NCBI GenBank assembly: GCA_944391625.1
Contig: CALXUG010000003.1
Span: 62,001 to 126,000 of the forward strand
DNA: 64,000 bases
Origin: an uncultured Clostridia bacterium
GTDB taxonomy: Bacteria; Bacillota; Peptococcia; Peptococcales; Peptococcaceae
Direction: 5' to 3'
Shown: positions 9,264-17,833 of the stretch, one piece after another
Numbering within the stretch: position 1 is the first letter of the stretch
Layout: every line of letters starts with the position of its first letter
Program-made: the position numbers and the translations under genes
The notes under the pieces: model-generated
What the model was told of the DNA's origin: nothing
What the model saw: the letters and a program-made list of their open reading frames with translations, nothing else
Databases searched by the model: none

Positions 9264-10484
9264 CTATCCCTCCCTTACATATTTTCCAGTTGGCTTGAGC
9301 AATAACTCTAGAATCTGATTCGCATATTCTTTACTTAATATAGCAGAGTACTGCTTCTGTAAACACTTTGATATATGCAGTCTAATTTTACTTCGGATTT
9401 GATACTTACTTTTCCAATCAATATAATCTATTTCCCCCGTAATTATATCCGTCAATTCCTTTTTTACTAAAGGTGGAATTTCGGGAATGACAGAATCTAT
9501 AATTACTGTAATGTTTGGTACCGCATCATTATATTCTTCCACAGTAGCATCTGCTAATATTTCTGGCTTATATTCTTGAAATTGAGAGACCTTCCCTGAA
9601 ACAACAATATTTTTCTTTTGTATATATGTCATTTGGTGTTCTAATTCTGGAAACATTGTTGCTTCATTAATATTAAGAAAATCTAATTCTTCACGAATTT
9701 GTTCTTTATATTTACTAGGCACAATAAGATAATTTCCCTCAAACTCGCTTGTTAAATCCTGATATGTTTTTTCAACACGTTTATCTTTTAACTCTATTTC
9801 ATCTGTATTTATTTTAATTGCTGTTGGTAAAATAAACGCACCACTTTGCCGAGTTAGTCTTTCATTACTATGTGTAGATACTACAAAATAATTATCTTGT
9901 ATATACTCGATAAATAACTTGTAATTATCTTTTTGTAAAGACCCATATTCTTCTTCTGAAATTACCTTACTCACTAGCAAATGATTCAACAAACTATCCA
10001 CTGTATACTGTTGTTCAAAATCAATAAAAGGAATAACCATCGCAATCCGTGTACTCAATTCATTTTCTGAATGCCAAGGAACATGATTATAATATATAAC
10101 TCCATCTTTTTCCACTTGTTTATAACGTTTATCTTTACCACGTTCATAAGTAACTGCAGGTTCCGTTGCAAAATATAATGCAACCAATGGGTTAAGTGTT
10201 ATATCTAATAATCGCGTACCTAATCCATAATGTTGTAACTTTGTAAGTGTTTCAAATTCTGTTAATGTTCTAAACTCAAAAGGATTCTGACGTACTGCAT
10301 TTTGAATAATGGCATATTCATTCTGAAGTTTTTCTTCACGAAAGATATTGGGAATAATAGACCATGTTGAGTCTTTCTGGCCTCTGAAAAACCATTGATA
10401 AGAATGTAACTCTTGCTCAGCTCGTTCTTTTTTTAATCGCATAATAAAAGATATATACTTTTCTATTGATGTTATTTTTTCCAC
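9264..10484 (-). CDS. FRG-domain protein embedded in the type I RM locus
   Basis: A 406-residue protein with an N-terminal FRG domain: WFFRGQKDS near 31-39 and the hallmark LQHYGLGTRLLDITLNPLVA about 50 residues later. FRG proteins are often found in phage-defence neighbourhoods, but their biochemical role is largely unsettled. The C-terminal ~150 residues are not recognised. I chose the GTG at 10484 because GGGGGAGGG lies just upstream; extending further only runs through the hsdS recombination repeat. It lies between hsdS and hsdR, two bases from hsdR, and is more AT-rich than its neighbours. This suggests an acquired module that is expressed with the restriction subunit. Confidence 0.85.
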   Translation of the reverse strand: MEKITSIEKYISFIMRLKKERAEQELHSYQWFFRGQKDSTWSIIPNIFREEKLQNEYAIIQNAVRQNPFEFRTLTEFETLTKLQHYGLGTRLLDITLNPLVALYFATEPAVTYERGKDKRYKQVEKDGVIYYNHVPWHSENELSTRIAMVIPFIDFEQQYTVDSLLNHLLVSKVISEEEYGSLQKDNYKLFIEYIQDNYFVVSTHSNERLTRQSGAFILPTAIKINTDEIELKDKRVEKTYQDLTSEFEGNYLIVPSKYKEQIREELDFLNINEATMFPELEHQMTYIQKKNIVVSGKVSQFQEYKPEILADATVEEYNDAVPNITVIIDSVIPEIPPLVKKELTDIITGEIDYIDWKSKYQIRSKIRLHISKCLQKQYSAILSKEYANQILELLLKPTGKYVREG

Positions 10485-10510
10485 AGAACCCTCCCCCTTC
10501 TTTAAATTTG

Positions 10511-10525
10511 ATAAACGATAATTTA
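10511..10525 (+). repeat. hsdS inversion site A-distal
   Basis: ATAAACGATAATTTA lies just downstream of the complete hsdS. It is a perfect inverted copy of the site inside that gene at 11200-11214. It is followed by GCGGCTTAA, so inversion would end the reading frame as INDNLAA-stop. Confidence 0.85.
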
Positions 10526-10530
10526 GCGGC

Positions 10531-11724
10531 TTAAAGCTGGATGTCGGAAATATCAATCTCGCCGGACATGAGCTTCGGAAGAAGGGTGTCTCGTAAATCT
10601 GCTAATTTTTGATTTTCTTGTTGCGTTTCTAAAATCATAGAAAAAAATGGTGCAACTACATTGTCAAACTGATGCATAACCTCAATAGAAGGAATTAATA
10701 CAGCTATTTTACCAAACTGCGTCTTGTTTAAATTTGCAATAGTGCTTCCACCTTGACCAAGTTTATTAATGGTTTCTGACATTGTCTGCATCGTCAAATA
10801 AACATAAAAGGGTGAAATTTCGTCTCTTGGAATTATTGAGTTAATCTGCTGATTTGTTTGGCTAGGGAATGGTATTAAAGTGACCAAACCAGCTGTACCA
10901 ATGCAACTTACAGCGATACTATTTTTGGGAAGCATTTTTTTTGGTTGACTCTCGACCCCGAGTATAGATAATGACCGTTCTGTATTTAAAGCATATACTT
11001 TTCCATGCATATCTGGGATTGTAATGAATGGAATAGTATTTCCATAATACTCCTTTTTCTTGGTAGATGGAGTTTTTCCACAAACAATTTCAGTTGCAAG
11101 GTCATCAACTGTCCCTTGTAACCAATCATTCGGTTGTTTATAATCGAACGGCTCAAAGTCAACAAACCACGACTTAAAAATTGTCTGTGCTTGTGCTAAT
11201 AAATTATCGTTTATGTGTTGATTGATTTCTATTTTATCATCTATAGCAGACAAAATTTTTCCAATTATTTTTTGTTCAGCTAGTGTAGGTATGGATACTT
11301 CAATATTCGTGAATGTATCTCGCGTAATAGTATCAAAAACCGAACCATGAGATATTACTTTCAATTTACCAATACTAGCTTTAATAAGATAATATATAAA
11401 AGACTTGTCATACCCATCTTTAGCTCGAATACCATAGCATGACTGGTTGAACGTCATTGGAAATGGTATCATGGCCATTTCTCCAACGGTTCCTCTCGCT
11501 GAAATGATTATATCGTCTTTTTGTAATAATTTAGTTGTACTATTTTTTAACCCAATTTCCGAGATATGTTTTTCTGTAGTATAAACATATCTATTATCAT
11601 TATTAAAGTCTTTGACCGAAAGCCAAGGTATTTCTCCATCCCAATATTCTTTTACAGATGTTTTCGGAGTACCACCACCTATAAGTTCTATTGCATCAAT
11701 TAACGCACACTTCTTCCATCCCAT
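10531..11724 (-). CDS. hsdS: Type I restriction enzyme specificity subunit (complete, ON orientation)
   Basis: DNA-recognition subunit that directs both methylation and restriction. The 397 residues contain two target-recognition domains (about 1-150 and 195-345), each followed by a helical conserved region. The first spacer contains INQHINDNLLAQAQ and the C-terminus ends SGEIDISDIQL. The INDNL codons are the recombination site at 11200-11214, whose inverted partner lies 6 bases past the stop codon. The second half of the gene is therefore an invertible cassette and the gene is shown in its full-length state. It is 12 bases downstream of the recombinase gene. Confidence 0.93.
   Translation of the reverse strand: MGWKKCALIDAIELIGGGTPKTSVKEYWDGEIPWLSVKDFNNDNRYVYTTEKHISEIGLKNSTTKLLQKDDIIISARGTVGEMAMIPFPMTFNQSCYGIRAKDGYDKSFIYYLIKASIGKLKVISHGSVFDTITRDTFTNIEVSIPTLAEQKIIGKILSAIDDKIEINQHINDNLLAQAQTIFKSWFVDFEPFDYKQPNDWLQGTVDDLATEIVCGKTPSTKKKEYYGNTIPFITIPDMHGKVYALNTERSLSILGVESQPKKMLPKNSIAVSCIGTAGLVTLIPFPSQTNQQINSIIPRDEISPFYVYLTMQTMSETINKLGQGGSTIANLNKTQFGKIAVLIPSIEVMHQFDNVVAPFFSMILETQQENQKLADLRDTLLPKLMSGEIDISDIQL
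11200..11214 (-). repeat. hsdS inversion site A-internal
   Basis: On the minus strand this reads ATAAACGATAATTTA and encodes INDNL in the central conserved region of the complete hsdS. It forms a 15-base perfect inverted pair with 10511-10525. Confidence 0.85.
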
Positions 11725-11736
11725 AAGCTCACCATC

Positions 11737-12720
11737 CTAACCAATATATTTTCTATGCGCCAGCTTTACATTTTGTTGTTTTACCATGGCATAGTGCATG
11801 GTGGTATCTATTTTTTGATGCCCCAAAAGCTGCTGGACTTGCTCTATGGGCATCCCTTTATCTATCGCTGATGTGGCCATGGTGCGCCGGAATTTATGCG
11901 GGTGTACTTTTGGAATATTCAATCTTCGCCCCAATTCCCGCAATCGCACTTCCACACCGCCAATCTGTAATCTTTCATATGGCGCTTTTAATGACACAAA
12001 CAGCGCAGGATTTCCATCTGTCCTACTTGCAAGATAATTTTGCAGATGAATTTTAGTTCTGGCATCAAAATAAACAAATCGTTCTTTGTTGCCTTTGCCA
12101 AGTACTACACATTCTCGTTCTGCAAAGTTTATATCTTCTCGATTCAGACGAACAAGTTCGCCCACACGCATACCCGATGAAGCAAGTAAATCAATCAAGG
12201 CTAAATCACGCAATGTCAATGCATGATCCCGTAGCAATTCTAATGCTTCATCGGTGTAGGTATCTTTTACAATCTTTGCTGTCTTAACTTTATGAATCCT
12301 GCGCACAGGACTTTTCACAATATAATCTTCATCTTCCAGCCAAGCAAAAAAGCTGGACAAAATACGCCGAATGTTATCAATGGTCACACGGCTGGACTTA
12401 TGCTCTGTCTGATAGTTGGTTAAATAATTTCGCAAATCTTCCGTTGTAATCTGCTGTGCTGTTTTACCAACCACAATAAGCATAGATTCTATGGTTTTCT
12501 GATAATACCGCAAAGTCTTTTCAGAACAGCCTTCGATACGCTTGGCAGATAAAAACGGCTGTACAACTTCTGCTTCTCCTGCTTTTTGTACTGCATCGTC
12601 TGCCGTACAGATAACACCATACAGCGTATGCTCCAAAACTTCCTGCAATTGTTTCCTCTGTTCATTATTCAAATACGGCAGCATCTGTGCCTGTATCTGG
12701 TTAATCAATGCTTTCTTCAT
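11737..12720 (-). CDS. Tyrosine recombinase, probable hsdS invertase
   Basis: A 327-residue XerC/D-like site-specific recombinase. The N-terminal SAM-like core-binding domain spans about 50-135. The catalytic residues are all visible: R185 (SSGMRVGEL), K209, H275 and R278 (HPHKFRRT), H301 (LLGHQK) and the nucleophile Y310 (TTMHYA). Recombinases of this type sit beside invertible hsdS genes in many bacteria and catalyse cassette exchange at short inverted repeats. Its place between two hsdS loci that carry such repeats strongly suggests the same role. It has a good ribosome site (AGGAGGAG). Confidence 0.93.
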   Translation of the reverse strand: MKKALINQIQAQMLPYLNNEQRKQLQEVLEHTLYGVICTADDAVQKAGEAEVVQPFLSAKRIEGCSEKTLRYYQKTIESMLIVVGKTAQQITTEDLRNYLTNYQTEHKSSRVTIDNIRRILSSFFAWLEDEDYIVKSPVRRIHKVKTAKIVKDTYTDEALELLRDHALTLRDLALIDLLASSGMRVGELVRLNREDINFAERECVVLGKGNKERFVYFDARTKIHLQNYLASRTDGNPALFVSLKAPYERLQIGGVEVRLRELGRRLNIPKVHPHKFRRTMATSAIDKGMPIEQVQQLLGHQKIDTTMHYAMVKQQNVKLAHRKYIG

Positions 12721-12815
12721 GTGTTATACTCCTCCTAACAGTAAGAGAACAACACACAGTGGCAGTTCTTTTGATATACTCCCGCCACTTAGGAAAGATA
12801 TTACATTCTTGAGAA

Positions 12816-13172
12816 TTAATTATCATTATTCATTCTTGATTCTATATTAGAAATACCTCTTTCTAAATCTAAAATATCATTTTCTATTTGTTCCAGCTTA
12901 CTTTCTAAATCAACTTGTACTGTTTCAACATCAGAAAGTCTTTCTTGAAATCCTCTAATTGCAAAAACAAGTTCTACCATGATTTCTTTATCACTTAGTT
13001 CCAATAATCGCACCTTTTCTGCTTTGAGCTTCGCTTCTTCTTTAGCCAGTCTTTCCTGCTCTCTTTTAGTTTTCCTAGCTTCATATTCAAGGCGTTCTTG
13101 TTCTTTTCTCGCCTTTGTTTTCTGCCGTTCTTCTTTGACTTTTGCAGCATTTTCCTTAATTTTTCCAAGCAT
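12816..13172 (-). CDS. Small highly charged coiled-coil protein
   Basis: A 118-residue protein composed almost entirely of Lys, Glu, Arg and Leu heptads, predicted to be one or two long coiled coils (about 5-60 and 75-112) with a short non-polar hinge near 62-75. I do not recognise a family. The ATG follows GGAGGTG at a suitable distance. It lies between the silent hsdS cassette and the recombinase, so it could be an accessory factor for either, or simply cargo of the inversion locus. Confidence 0.7.
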   Translation of the reverse strand: MLGKIKENAAKVKEERQKTKARKEQERLEYEARKTKREQERLAKEEAKLKAEKVRLLELSDKEIMVELVFAIRGFQERLSDVETVQVDLESKLEQIENDILDLERGISNIESRMNNDN

Positions 13173-13190
13173 TATTCAAACACCTCCGTA

Positions 13191-13913
13191 GAAAAAGTAA
13201 ACGATAATTTACATGAGCAAATCAAAGCCTTATGCACCTCATATCTAAGCGAGTATCTACCATATGGCGGTGAAATGCCTGACGAGTGGATTGAAACTCC
13301 ATTAGATTCTATTGCTGACTTTATAAGTGGCTACTCGTACAAGGGCAAAGAGCTGATTGAGTCAACAACAGCAATGGCTACTATCAAGAACTTTGACCGA
13401 AGCGGAGGGTTTAAACTTGATGGATATAAGGAGATTATTCCTTCGGGCAAATTGAAGCCAACTCAACACGCGGAACTCTTCGATACACTTGTTGCACATA
13501 CGGATTTGACGCAAAATGCGGAGGTTATTGGCAATGCTGAACTCGTAATGAGCAAAGCTGGCTATGATGACATTGTTTTTTCAATGGACTTAGTCAAGGT
13601 GCTACCCAAGAAGAACAAAATTTCTCATTTTCTGCTTGCTGCAATTCTTCAGGACAAAAAATTCAAGGCTCATTGCTTAGGCTATGTCAATGGTACAACA
13701 GTGTTGCATTTGAGCAAAAAAGCACTTCCTGAATATTCACTGTTTCTTCCACGCGATATGGAGGTGCTAAAACCACTTGATGAAGCGGTATCTGCGATGT
13801 ACCTACAAATTGCTGCACTCATTGAGGAAAACAGAAAGTTGAATGCTTTACGAGATATATTGTTGCCCAAACTCATGTCCGGTGAGATTGATGTTTCTGA
13901 CATCCAGATTTAA
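13191..13913 (+). pseudogene. Silent inverted hsdS 3' half (second target-recognition cassette)
   Basis: An open frame on the plus strand that encodes the second half of an HsdS without any start: EKVNDNLHEQIKA, then a target-recognition domain (PDEWIETPLDSIADFISGYS onwards), then the helical tail LRDILLPKLMSGEIDVSDIQI and a stop. It points opposite to all other hsd genes. Its first codons contain the recombination site, and a second inverted copy follows the stop. Inverting 13197-13933 would fuse it in frame to the truncated hsdS at 13910-14434, giving a full-length protein. It is therefore a storage cassette, not a decayed gene. Confidence 0.88.
13197..13211 (+). repeat. hsdS inversion site B-left
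   Basis: GTAAACGATAATTTA, in the frame of the silent cassette (VNDNL). Thirteen bases (TAAACGATAATTT) are shared with the inverted partner at 13919-13933. Confidence 0.82.
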
Positions 13914-14434
13914 GCTGCCAAATTATCGTTTATCTTTTTATTTAAAGCTATTTTATCATCAAAAGATTTCAGCAAAGAACCGACTTTTTTTTGTATTTCT
14001 AGTTCAGGCAAATCAAGTTCAATATTTTTTACTACATCTGTTTGCACACGTTGTCTGCCAGATGAACCAACCATAGATTTAATTGCAATATCACGAACAA
14101 CAGGACTACAAATCAAGTAGTACAGGTAATCTTCACCTGCAACTCCATCAATCGCGCGAAAAACTATATATTCCGTTGAACCGAAACCAATCTCGTCTTC
14201 ATCTAAAATATTGACCTTAGCTGTTTTTCCATTTTCCAAACATGGCGTAATTCTAGCCATAATTGTATCACCATTTCTAAATTTTGTACCACCGTTAAAC
14301 TCAGCAATCTCACAAGAAGGAATGTCGCGACAAAAAGGTTGAAGCTTTTCCATTGCAACTTTTTTTGCCCAAGTTCCTTTTTTGAGAGATTCTGTAGGAT
14401 TAAACAGCGCAATCTCTGATAACTTACACTTCAT
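13910..14434 (-). CDS. hsdS: Truncated specificity subunit (N-terminal half, OFF orientation)
   Basis: A 174-residue protein with one target-recognition domain and the first conserved helical spacer. It stops right after the recombination site as KKINDNLAA, the same ending that the other hsdS would gain on inversion. The start ATG at 14434 overlaps the end of hsdM by 11 bases, so it is translationally coupled. It is not damaged: the stop is a product of cassette orientation. Half-size HsdS proteins in other type I systems can dimerise and give symmetric recognition, so this form might still be active, but that is inference. Confidence 0.9.
   Translation of the reverse strand: MKCKLSEIALFNPTESLKKGTWAKKVAMEKLQPFCRDIPSCEIAEFNGGTKFRNGDTIMARITPCLENGKTAKVNILDEDEIGFGSTEYIVFRAIDGVAGEDYLYYLICSPVVRDIAIKSMVGSSGRQRVQTDVVKNIELDLPELEIQKKVGSLLKSFDDKIALNKKINDNLAA
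13919..13933 (-). repeat. hsdS inversion site B-right
   Basis: The minus strand reads ATAAACGATAATTTG and encodes INDNL at the 3' end of the truncated hsdS. It is the inverted partner of 13197-13211. Confidence 0.82.
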
Positions 14435-15926
14435 ATCCAATCGCCCCCAAGTTCTTCCGAATTTCATCTTCTAACGCATGGGATTTGGCAAATAAATCAG
14501 ACAATTCACTGGTCAAACGGCTCATTTTTTCTTCAAATGGTTCCCCATCATCTTCCTGTTCCTCAATACCCACATAACGGCCTGGGGTTAAGATATAATC
14601 TTGTTTGGCAATTTCTTCTGTATCGGCAACAGCGCAGAAGCCTTTTACATCTTCCAAGGTACCATCTACAAAAGCACTGTAAGTATCAGCGATTTTCGCA
14701 ATATCTTCATCGGTTAGTTCCCGCAGCTTACGGCTTACCATGGTGCCCATTTTGCGAGCATCAATGAACAGTGTTTTGCCTGTCTGCTTCTTTTGTTTAT
14801 TTAAGAACCATAAGGAAACCGGAATCTGAGTTGTATAGAACAACTGCGTAGGCATAGCTACAATACATTCCACTAAATCTGCATTGATAATATTTTTACG
14901 GATTTCCCCTTCTCCACCGGACTGTGAGGACAGAGAACCATTCGCCAGTACCATGCCAATTTTCCCTGCAGGTGCTAAATGATAAATCATGTGCTGCAAC
15001 CATGCAAAGTTGGCATTGCCAGCAGGCGGCATACCATACTGCCAGCGCACATCATCTCTTAATTGGTCTGCACCCCAGTCAGATAAGTTAAATGGAGGAT
15101 TTGCCAAAATATAGTCTGCACGAAGTGTTGGGTGGCGGTCATCCAAGAAGGTATCTGCTGCATAAGTGCTCAAATCTGGCTCAATGCCACGGATTGCCAA
15201 GTTCATCTGCGCCATCTTCCATGTGGTAGGGTTAGAATCCTGTCCATAGATGGAAATATTGCTGATATTGCCGCTGTGGTTTTCCACAAATTTTGCAGAC
15301 TGCACAAACATACCGCCACTGCCGCAGCAAGGGTCATATACACGGCCTTTAAATGGCTGCAACACTTCTACTAAAGTGCGAACTACACAGGATGGTGTAA
15401 AAAACTCACCGCCGCGTTTCCCTTCCTGCTCCGCAAACATAGACAGGCAGTATTCATAAGTGCGACCAAGAACATCTTTTTCGCTGCCGTGTTCAATCAT
15501 CTCAATGTTGGTGAACAGGTCAACCACATCGCCCAAACGGCGCTTGTCCAACTCTGGGCGGGCAAAGTTTTTAGGCAGAATGTCTTTCAAGCGTTTGTTT
15601 TCTTTTTCAATGGCACGCATAGCATCATCAATCACCATTCCAATTTCAGGAGTGTGCGCTTTGGCAGCGATCTCGCTCCATCGCGCGCCAGCAGGAACAA
15701 AGAAAATACCCTCAGAAGTGTACTCATCCACATCTTCCTCAAAACCATCGCCTTCCTCCACCAGTTCATGATATTTATCTTCAAAACGGTCAGAAATATA
15801 TTTCAAAAAGATTAACCCTAACACAACACTTTTATATTCCGATGCATCTAAATTGCCACGCAGCACGCAAGCAGCATTCCATATTTGTTTTTCAAAGCCA
15901 ATGTTGGCAGTGCTTTTTTCAGCCAT
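14424..15926 (-). CDS. hsdM: Type I restriction enzyme methylase subunit
   Basis: N6-adenine methyltransferase subunit that modifies host DNA together with HsdS. The 500 residues include an N-terminal helical HsdM domain (about 10-130), the SAM-binding motif DPCCGSGG at 198-205 and the catalytic NPPF at 276-279. The length is normal. It is the first gene of the minus-strand island and has its own promoter at 15985-16013. The truncated hsdS overlaps its end. The methylase would pair with whichever HsdS form is in frame. Confidence 0.96.
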   Translation of the reverse strand: MAEKSTANIGFEKQIWNAACVLRGNLDASEYKSVVLGLIFLKYISDRFEDKYHELVEEGDGFEEDVDEYTSEGIFFVPAGARWSEIAAKAHTPEIGMVIDDAMRAIEKENKRLKDILPKNFARPELDKRRLGDVVDLFTNIEMIEHGSEKDVLGRTYEYCLSMFAEQEGKRGGEFFTPSCVVRTLVEVLQPFKGRVYDPCCGSGGMFVQSAKFVENHSGNISNISIYGQDSNPTTWKMAQMNLAIRGIEPDLSTYAADTFLDDRHPTLRADYILANPPFNLSDWGADQLRDDVRWQYGMPPAGNANFAWLQHMIYHLAPAGKIGMVLANGSLSSQSGGEGEIRKNIINADLVECIVAMPTQLFYTTQIPVSLWFLNKQKKQTGKTLFIDARKMGTMVSRKLRELTDEDIAKIADTYSAFVDGTLEDVKGFCAVADTEEIAKQDYILTPGRYVGIEEQEDDGEPFEEKMSRLTSELSDLFAKSHALEDEIRKNLGAIGYEV

Positions 15927-15984
15927 AATAAATCCTCTCTTTTCTCTGCAATAATTAAAAATAATTGTCTCTTCTTAATTTATC

Positions 15985-16013
15985 ATTATATCAAGACTGT
16001 TGATTTTTGTCGA
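15985..16013 (-). promoter_or_regulatory. Candidate promoter for hsdM
   Basis: On the minus strand TCGACA, a 17-base spacer and TATAAT lie about 60 bases before the hsdM start. The -10 is a consensus match; the -35 is partial. Confidence 0.6.
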
Positions 16014-16111
16014 ATAATTCCACTAATAATAGCTAGTGTAAATTGACTGTCAGAAAGAAAAGGCAGCACCTTACGGAACTACAATCCCTTTTTTATCAGC
16101 ATATACCTTTC

Positions 16112-16310
16112 CTCCATTTACATTGACCTTTCCCAAACCCTCAAGAGGGCAATATCTTTGCAGAAAGTCCACCTCTGGATGGACTGTAGCAAGGGTATTT
16201 TATGGAGCTGGACGCAGTCCATAGCGACAAAAATACGTGCAGCTACTGCCCAGAGCAGCGTGTGGACGCTGCAACAGATATTGCCCGATAAAGCGTCATG
16301 TTCTTTACAC
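16112..16310. repeat. Intergenic mosaic repeat, copy 1
   Basis: This gene-free stretch shares about 75 bases (16112-16185) with 42362-42441, including TTTGCAGAAAGTCCACCTCT. It also carries, on the minus strand, the block GGACTGCGTCCAG that recurs inside the copies at 21.7 and 36.9 kb. It contains several small hairpins. No plausible gene is present, although short frames are open through it. Confidence 0.6.
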
Positions 16311-16392
16311 TTGACCAAATTTATTTATCATAATCTTCTACAAAAACTTTACACCATCCACTCATAATGAGCATTCACTCTTTTTTGCAACA

Positions 16393-16438
16393 AAAAAAGT
16401 TAGCCTTAAGAGATTTCTCTCCCAAAGCTAACTTTTTC
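16393..16438. terminator. Terminator downstream of pyrE
   Basis: AAAAAGTTAGC and GCTAACTTTTT form the stem, with T-runs on both sides. It lies about 75 bases past the pyrE stop and ends the pyrBCFE transcript. Confidence 0.85.
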
Positions 16439-16514
16439 CGTTGATGCAGCAATCCATTCTTTATCCTTAGTTAGAACCATATGGATCATACCAGCATATC
16501 GTTTACTGCATTGA

Positions 16515-17102
16515 TTATTTTTTTTCCGGTCTGCTGCCTGGTTTCACAGCTGGAATACCCTGTTTACACATTGGGCAAACTTCCGGGTCATAAGTCTGGA
16601 ATTCAAATTTAATTAAGGACTGGAATGGTACTTTTAATTTAACAGTATTGCCTGCGGTACGGTCAATGATAGAACCGGCTGCAATCACATCGCCGCCCAT
16701 ACTTTGTACCAGTTCTACTACTTCTTGCGCAGACCCGCCTGTTGTAAATACGTCCTCGGTAATCAATACTTTTTGTCCCGGTTCTACGGTAAAACCGCGG
16801 CGCAGTGTCATAACGCCATCCTGCCGTTCTGCAAACATAGCCGGTACATCTAATGCCCGCGCAACTTCATAAGCAACCAGAATGCCGCCGATGGCAGGCC
16901 CGATTACCACATCAGGTTTGTTGTCTGCAAATTTTTCAGCCAGTGCGCTGCACACCTTTTCGGCAATGCGAGGATATTTTAACAGCTGGGAACACTGCAC
17001 ATAATGGTCGCTGTGCAGACCGGATGTCAAACGAAAATGACCTTCTTTCAGCGCTCCGGTTTCTTTTAAAATTGCCAAGGTTTCATCATAACTTAAACTC
17101 AT
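16515..17102 (-). CDS. pyrE: Orotate phosphoribosyltransferase
   Basis: Joins orotate to PRPP to make orotidine 5'-phosphate in de novo pyrimidine synthesis. The 195-residue protein has the PRPP-binding loop VLITEDVFTTGGSA near 117-130 and the family core VVIGPAIGGILVAYEVAR. It ends with a Cys pair (CPMC) and a basic tail, as in the longer PyrE subtype. Its ATG overlaps the pyrF stop (ATGA), so the two are translationally coupled. It is the last gene of the pyrBCFE operon, under the leader attenuator upstream of pyrB. Confidence 0.95.
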   Translation of the reverse strand: MSLSYDETLAILKETGALKEGHFRLTSGLHSDHYVQCSQLLKYPRIAEKVCSALAEKFADNKPDVVIGPAIGGILVAYEVARALDVPAMFAERQDGVMTLRRGFTVEPGQKVLITEDVFTTGGSAQEVVELVQSMGGDVIAAGSIIDRTAGNTVKLKVPFQSLIKFEFQTYDPEVCPMCKQGIPAVKPGSRPEKK

Positions 17103-17815
17103 TTTGTAACGCCTCCGATTTCTTCTACAATTTTTAATGCTGCTTCTCTTGGATTATCTGCTTTGGTAATAGGACGCCCTACTACCATATAGTCAACGCC
17201 AATTTTAATGGCATCAGATGGTGTGGTAATACGTTTCTGGTCGCCTTTGGCTGCCCAAACCGGACGAATCCCCGGGCATACTGTCAAAAAGTCCTGTCCG
17301 CAAACTTTTTTGATTTCAGCTACTTCATGGGGAGAGCAGACGATACCGCGCATGTTCGATTCCTGACACAATCTTGCCAGATTTAATACGGTATTGGCGA
17401 TGTTGTCTTTATATCCTACCCGCGCAATGCCTTCTTCATCAAAGCTGGTCAAAATGGTAACGCCAACCATCTGTGGCATTTTTACATTCAATTTATCGCA
17501 GATATCATTTACAGTATCCACACTGGTGCGCATCATTTCTGCGCCGCCGGAAGCATGCAGTGTAAACATATCTACCCCGAAAGATGCTGCCCAGGCAGCA
17601 GCCTGCGCCACTGTATTGGGAATATCATGAAATTTTAAATCCAAAAACACTTTTTTGCCGCAATGCTTCAGATAATCAATGATACTGCCTCTGGTATTTA
17701 AAAACAATTCCAAACCAACTTTGTAATAGCTGACCGCATCATCCAGCTGACTGACCAGATCACGGGCTTCATTTTCATAAGCGTAGTCCAATGCAACGAT
17801 TAATTTTTCATTCAT
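17099..17815 (-). CDS. pyrF: Orotidine 5'-phosphate decarboxylase
   Basis: Decarboxylates OMP to UMP, the final step of the pathway. The 238-residue barrel shows the catalytic D-x-K-x-x-D array in FLDLKFHDIPNTV near residues 57-69, the phosphate-loop region near VGRPITKADNP and a normal length. It sits between pyrC (18-base gap) and pyrE (4-base overlap). Confidence 0.96.
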   Translation of the reverse strand: MNEKLIVALDYAYENEARDLVSQLDDAVSYYKVGLELFLNTRGSIIDYLKHCGKKVFLDLKFHDIPNTVAQAAAWAASFGVDMFTLHASGGAEMMRTSVDTVNDICDKLNVKMPQMVGVTILTSFDEEGIARVGYKDNIANTVLNLARLCQESNMRGIVCSPHEVAEIKKVCGQDFLTVCPGIRPVWAAKGDQKRITTPSDAIKIGVDYMVVGRPITKADNPREAALKIVEEIGGVTK

Positions 17816-17833
17816 GGCTCCGTTTCACTCCTC

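Noticed and set aside
10485-10556. Upstream extension of the FRG protein
   Set aside because: It runs through the inversion site and the end of hsdS in another frame. The GTG at 10484 has a strong ribosome site.
13098-13190. Apparent 5' extension of the silent hsdS cassette
   Set aside because: The sequence is antisense to the coiled-coil gene and translates to a Phe-rich stretch. Homology to HsdS begins at the recombination site.
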